From Spirochaetia bacterium (GTDB lineage: Bacteria; Spirochaetota; Spirochaetia; Treponematales; Treponemataceae): DNA of 8,396 nt. This document shows positions 5,449-8,396 of the stretch, piece after piece. Below the pieces are notes generated by a model that saw only the letters and a list, made by a program, of their open reading frames with translations, was not told where the DNA came from and searched no databases. The stretch is taken from positions 1 through 8,396 of the forward strand of contig CAAGIR010000041.1 of assembly GCA_900769975.1 (NCBI GenBank), in the 5' to 3' direction. The position numbers and the translations under genes were made by a program. The first letter of the stretch is position 1; each line of letters opens with the position of its first letter.

Positions 5449-6393
5449 ATGTCAAGAAAAATTACCATTATTGGAGCTGGACAAGTTGGTTCTACTGTTG
5501 CATATGCATTGACCCTCAAACAGCTTGCTTCTGAAATCGTTATCATTGATATCGTAAAAGAAAAAGCAATGGGCGAAGCTATGGATATCAGACAGGGAAC
5601 TCCATTTATTGGGCCTGTAAATGTACGTGATGGAGATTATGAAGATGCAAAAGGTTCTGATATCGTAATTTTTACATCTGGTGTTGGAAGAAAACCTGGA
5701 CAGTCACGTCTTGACCTTACACAGACAAACGTGAACATTGCAAAAACTGTAATTCCTACAATCACAAAAGCATGTCCAGATGCTCTGTATGTAATTGTTG
5801 CAAATCCTGTTGATATTTTGACTTATCAATTCATCAAAACTTCAGGAATTCCAGCAAGCCGCATTTTTGGAACTGGAACAATGCTCGATACAGCAAGATT
5901 CCGTGCGCGCATTGCAGAAACTTACAAAGTTTGTCAGGAAAATGTACATGGTTATGTTTTCGGTGAACACGGAGACTCTTCTTTTGTTCCATGGTCTTTG
6001 GCTAATATTGGTTCTATCCCAGTAGATAGTTTTGCATCTTCTTATACTGGCGAAAATGTTCTTCCTTCATTTGACAAAAATGATGTTGAAGATTACATCA
6101 GAAAATCAGGTGGAATCATCATTGCTGCAAAAAAATGCACAAATTACGGTATTGGTGTAACGACAGCTACTTTGGTTGAAGCCTTGAATTACTCTACAGA
6201 TTCAGTTCTAACAATTTCTTCTATGCTTAATGGAGAATATGGAATCAGCGATGTTTGTCTTTCCATTCCAACTATTGTAGGATGCAATGGTATAAAAGGA
6301 CACGTTGCAACACCATTAACTGATGCAGAAGTTGCTTCTCTCAAACACAGTGCAGATTGTCTTAAAGAAGTTATAAAACAGATTGAATTCTAA
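5449..6393 (+). CDS. mdh: LDH-family 2-hydroxyacid dehydrogenase, probable malate dehydrogenase
   Basis: The product is 314 residues from ATG 5449, with AAGGAGA 5 bases upstream. It is an NAD-dependent cytoplasmic dehydrogenase. The Rossmann motif GAGQVG is at 9-14, and Asp34 at the end of beta-2 favours NAD. Catalytic residues are Asp147, Arg150 and His174 (D168, R171 and H195 in LDH numbering; contexts LDTARFR and GEHGDS), and substrate-binding Arg87 (R109). The overall sequence resembles L-lactate dehydrogenase (RLDL, GTGTMLDTARFR, VHGYVFGEHGD), so automatic annotation would probably say ldh. The specificity position equivalent to LDH Gln102 is Arg81, in GRKPGQSR. Arg there binds the second carboxylate of oxaloacetate and is diagnostic of malate dehydrogenase. 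Fumarase 41 bp downstream fits malate too. The role proposed is oxaloacetate to malate in the reductive succinate branch. A lactate or mixed-specificity enzyme remains possible. Confidence 0.8.
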   Translation: MSRKITIIGAGQVGSTVAYALTLKQLASEIVIIDIVKEKAMGEAMDIRQGTPFIGPVNVRDGDYEDAKGSDIVIFTSGVGRKPGQSRLDLTQTNVNIAKTVIPTITKACPDALYVIVANPVDILTYQFIKTSGIPASRIFGTGTMLDTARFRARIAETYKVCQENVHGYVFGEHGDSSFVPWSLANIGSIPVDSFASSYTGENVLPSFDKNDVEDYIRKSGGIIIAAKKCTNYGIGVTTATLVEALNYSTDSVLTISSMLNGEYGISDVCLSIPTIVGCNGIKGHVATPLTDAEVASLKHSADCLKEVIKQIEF

Positions 6394-6434
6394 TTTTTTA
6401 ATTTTGCATATTTTTTTTATAATAAGGATTTTTT

Positions 6435-7826
6435 ATGGAATACAAGATTGAACATGATTCAATGGGCGAAGTAAAAGTTCCTGCAGACAAATACTGGGGA
6501 GCTCAGACAGAACGAAGTCATGAAAATTTTGAAATCGGTGTTGGCATTGAAACTATGCCACGCGAAATTACAAAAGCTTTCGGATATCTTAAGAAGGCTG
6601 CTGCAATTGCAAATAATGCACTTAAACCTGAAAAAATGACTGCTGAAAAACTTGATGCAATTTCAAAAGCATGTGATGAAGTGATTTCAGGTTCTTTAAA
6701 TGACCACTTCCCTCTTGTTGTATGGCAGACAGGTTCTGGTACACAGAGCAACATGAATGCAAACGAAGTAATCGCAAACCGTGCAAATGAAATTGCAGGA
6801 AAAAAATTGTGTCATCCTAACGACGACATCAATATGAGCCAGTCTTCAAACGATACATTTCCTACTGCACTCCACATCAGCGCAGTTTGTGTAATAGAAG
6901 ACAAACTTATTCCTGCTATTGATACTTTGGTTGAAACTTTCAAACGCCTTGAAAAAGAAAACGAAGGAATTGTAAAATCAGGACGTACACATCTTCAGGA
7001 TGCAGTTCCTATTTCGTTTGACCAGGAAATTTCTGGCTGGCGTACTTCAATCGAACGCGACAAAGAAATGCTTTTATCTAGTCTTCCTTATCTCAAACAG
7101 CTTGCTTTGGGAGGAACTGCCGTTGGAACAGGATTGAATGCACCAAAAGGTTTCGATACAAAAGTTGCTCAAGCTGTTTCAGATTTGACAGGAAAAGATT
7201 TCATTACAGCACCAAACAAATATCATGCACTTACATCAAAAGATGAACTTGTTTTTGCGCATGGCGCAATCAAAGCACTTGCCTGCGATATGATGAAAAT
7301 TGCAAATGATGTCCGCTGGCTTGCTTCAGGTCCACGCGATGGTCTTGGCGAAATCCACATTCCTGAAAACGAACCAGGTTCTTCTATCATGCCAGGTAAA
7401 GTAAATCCAACTCAGTGTGAAGCTGTAACTATGGTAGCCGTTCAGGTTATGGGTAATGATGCTGCAGTAAGTTTTGCTGCAAGTCAGGGAAATTTTGAAT
7501 TAAACGTATTCATGCCTGTAATTGCATATAATTTCATTCAGTCAGCACGTCTTTTAGCTGAAGCAATGTTGAGTTTCAATAAAAACTGTGCCGTTGGAAT
7601 TACAGCAAATAAGGAAAAAATGCATCACAATCTTTACAATTCGTTGATGCTCGTAACTGCATTGAATCCTTACATCGGTTATGAAAATGCTGCAAAAACT
7701 GCACATAAAGCATTCGATGAAAACATTAGCCTCAAAGAAGCTTGTGTTGGTCTTGGATTTTTGACGGCAGAAAAATTTGATGAAGTATTTAAACCAGAAG
7801 ATATGGCTTACCCACAAGGAAAGTAA
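6435..7826 (+). CDS. fumC: Fumarate hydratase, class II
   Basis: The product is 463 residues, the usual length for the iron-independent homotetrameric class II fumarase. It starts at ATG 6435 with TAAGGA 6 bases upstream and interconverts malate and fumarate. Family motifs in order are GAQTERSHENF (22-32), the substrate-binding SGTQSNMNANEV (101-112), MSQSSNDTFPTA (134-145), SGRTHLQDAVP with catalytic-site His186 (182-192), and the signature GSSIMPGKVNP (315-325) carrying the catalytic serine loop. All key residues are present. The THLQDAVP and QTGSGTQSNMN contexts are typical of fumarase rather than of aspartase or argininosuccinate lyase, though aspartase is the closest relative to exclude. 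It lies 41 bp after the dehydrogenase with no terminator between, so the two are probably one transcript, ended by the terminator at 7848-7889. Confidence 0.93.
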   Translation: MEYKIEHDSMGEVKVPADKYWGAQTERSHENFEIGVGIETMPREITKAFGYLKKAAAIANNALKPEKMTAEKLDAISKACDEVISGSLNDHFPLVVWQTGSGTQSNMNANEVIANRANEIAGKKLCHPNDDINMSQSSNDTFPTALHISAVCVIEDKLIPAIDTLVETFKRLEKENEGIVKSGRTHLQDAVPISFDQEISGWRTSIERDKEMLLSSLPYLKQLALGGTAVGTGLNAPKGFDTKVAQAVSDLTGKDFITAPNKYHALTSKDELVFAHGAIKALACDMMKIANDVRWLASGPRDGLGEIHIPENEPGSSIMPGKVNPTQCEAVTMVAVQVMGNDAAVSFAASQGNFELNVFMPVIAYNFIQSARLLAEAMLSFNKNCAVGITANKEKMHHNLYNSLMLVTALNPYIGYENAAKTAHKAFDENISLKEACVGLGFLTAEKFDEVFKPEDMAYPQGK

Positions 7827-7847
7827 CGCTCATTTATTTATTCAGAT

Positions 7848-7889
7848 AAAAAAAAGGTCAGACTAGAAGTTTTAGCCTGACCTTTTTTT
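7848..7889. terminator. Bidirectional intrinsic terminator between fumC and the chemoreceptor gene
   Basis: Stem GGTCAGACTA (7856-7865) pairs with TAGCCTGACC (7873-7882), with one A-C mismatch. It is flanked by eight A on the left and seven T on the right, so it can stop transcripts from both sides. It sits 21 bases after the fumC stop and 17 bases beyond the convergent chemoreceptor stop. Confidence 0.85.
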
Positions 7890-7906
7890 ATTTTCATTCC
7901 GATTTA

Positions 7907-8281
7907 TTACAAATCCAAATCTTCAATAGCAAGTTTTATTTCCTGACTCGATTTATTTAATTCATCAACAGCCTGAATAACATTTGCAGTATCATTTTTC
8001 AATTCGCTTATCAACGACATTAATTGTTTACTTCCTGCATTTTGTTCAGATATGGATTCTTTAACTTGTATTTCTTGATTTATAACAGAAGATGAAAGGT
8101 TAACAACTTCTTCCATTTTTTGCTGAGCAGTAATTGTCTGTTTGAAAGTTGTATCTATCAATTCCTTTATTTTCTTTAATACTTCAGAAATTTGTTTTGC
8201 TTCTTTTCCAGAATTTTCAGCAAGCTTTCTAATTTCATCGGCAACAACAGAAAATCCTTTTCCAAAATCACCTGCATGGGC
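7907..8281 (-). CDS. Methyl-accepting chemotaxis protein, C-terminal fragment (5' part absent)
   Basis: About 124 codons read down to TAA at 7907-7909. The first recognisable residues are AHAGDFGKGFSVVADEIRKL, the part of the conserved chemoreceptor hairpin tip just after the usual IEAA segment, which contacts CheA and CheW. The rest is a heptad-rich coiled coil with Glu/Gln/Ser/Thr patches as in the returning signalling helix, ending in DLDL. A full receptor would carry the other hairpin arm, a HAMP domain and usually a sensor upstream. Here homology stops at about 8280: the next codons are Pro-Cys-Val-Cys and then a TAA (8294-8296). No start codon with a ribosome site precedes the fragment. 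Either the gene is truncated by a rearrangement or insertion, or the assembly is chimeric at its edge. Confidence 0.8.
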   Translation of the reverse strand, partial: AHAGDFGKGFSVVADEIRKLAENSGKEAKQISEVLKKIKELIDTTFKQTITAQQKMEEVVNLSSSVINQEIQVKESISEQNAGSKQLMSLISELKNDTANVIQAVDELNKSSQEIKLAIEDLDL

Positions 8282-8396
8282 AGGGCAAACGCATTATAGA
8301 TTCTGCAAAGCGTAAAGCAGACATTTTTCGTTTTTTAAACAGAGTGTCTGTTTGTTGCCTATTGTAAGATTCTTCTTTTTTGTTGTGACAGGCAAA
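8282..8396. other. Unidentified sequence abutting the chemoreceptor breakpoint
   Basis: This stretch does not continue the chemoreceptor. On the plus strand one frame is open from before 8281 to a TAA at 8365-8367, reading QGKRIIDSAKRKADIFRF onwards; it has no start or ribosome site here and I do not recognise it. Small inverted repeats are AAACAGA/TCTGTTT (8337-8343 and 8347-8353) and TTGCCT/AGGCAA (8355-8360 and 8390-8395). It could be the end of an inserted element or a misjoined fragment. Confidence 0.4.

Noticed and set aside
6518..7817. Minus-strand frames inside fumC
   Set aside because: They are antisense shadows of a fully conserved fumarase gene.

Overview
The window is AT-rich with low-GC coding sequence and looks like a fermentative, host-associated spirochaete, most likely Treponema. 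This is an inference from gene content: a large signal-peptide surface lipoprotein, an omptin-like outer-membrane protease, a group B-type [FeFe] hydrogenase, fermentative C4 enzymes and a chemoreceptor. No rRNA or species-level marker is present.

Layout, left to right. On the minus strand, 1-2751 holds the start of an omptin-family protease gene (1-159, cut by the window edge) and, upstream of it, a large lipoprotein gene (221-2751). The lipoprotein gene is split by a one-base frameshift near 1870-1876; restoring the frame gives one protein of about 843 residues. It has a strong sigma70-type promoter (TTGACA, 18 bp, TATAGT). Between this promoter and a tRNA-Gly(TCC) gene (3183-3255, minus) lies a pair of diverged 63-bp direct repeats with small hairpins between and inside them (2877-3107). 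The tRNA has its own promoter and terminator. A minimal [FeFe] hydrogenase follows on the minus strand (3381-4844).

The stretch 4845-5448 has no convincing gene. It holds a GC-rich, hairpin-packed island (about 4956-5175) that looks like an interspersed repeat, then an extremely AT-rich promoter region framed by a perfect 15-bp inverted repeat. It feeds a plus-strand pair: an LDH-family 2-hydroxyacid dehydrogenase carrying the malate-specifying Arg, and a class II fumarase (fumC) 41 bp downstream. A bidirectional terminator (7848-7889) separates fumC from a convergent chemoreceptor gene, of which only the last ~124 codons are recognisable. Its conserved coding sequence stops abruptly near 8280, and the last ~115 bp are unrelated.

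Functional reading. The dehydrogenase and fumarase would together convert oxaloacetate to malate to fumarate, the reductive branch towards succinate, and the hydrogenase would dispose of reduced-ferredoxin electrons as H2. The divergent arrangement therefore puts two fermentative electron sinks side by side. I do not see an obviously new multi-gene system. The best leads are the substrate-specificity residue in the LDH-like enzyme, the frameshifted lipoprotein, the structured intergenic repeats, and the abrupt chemoreceptor breakpoint.
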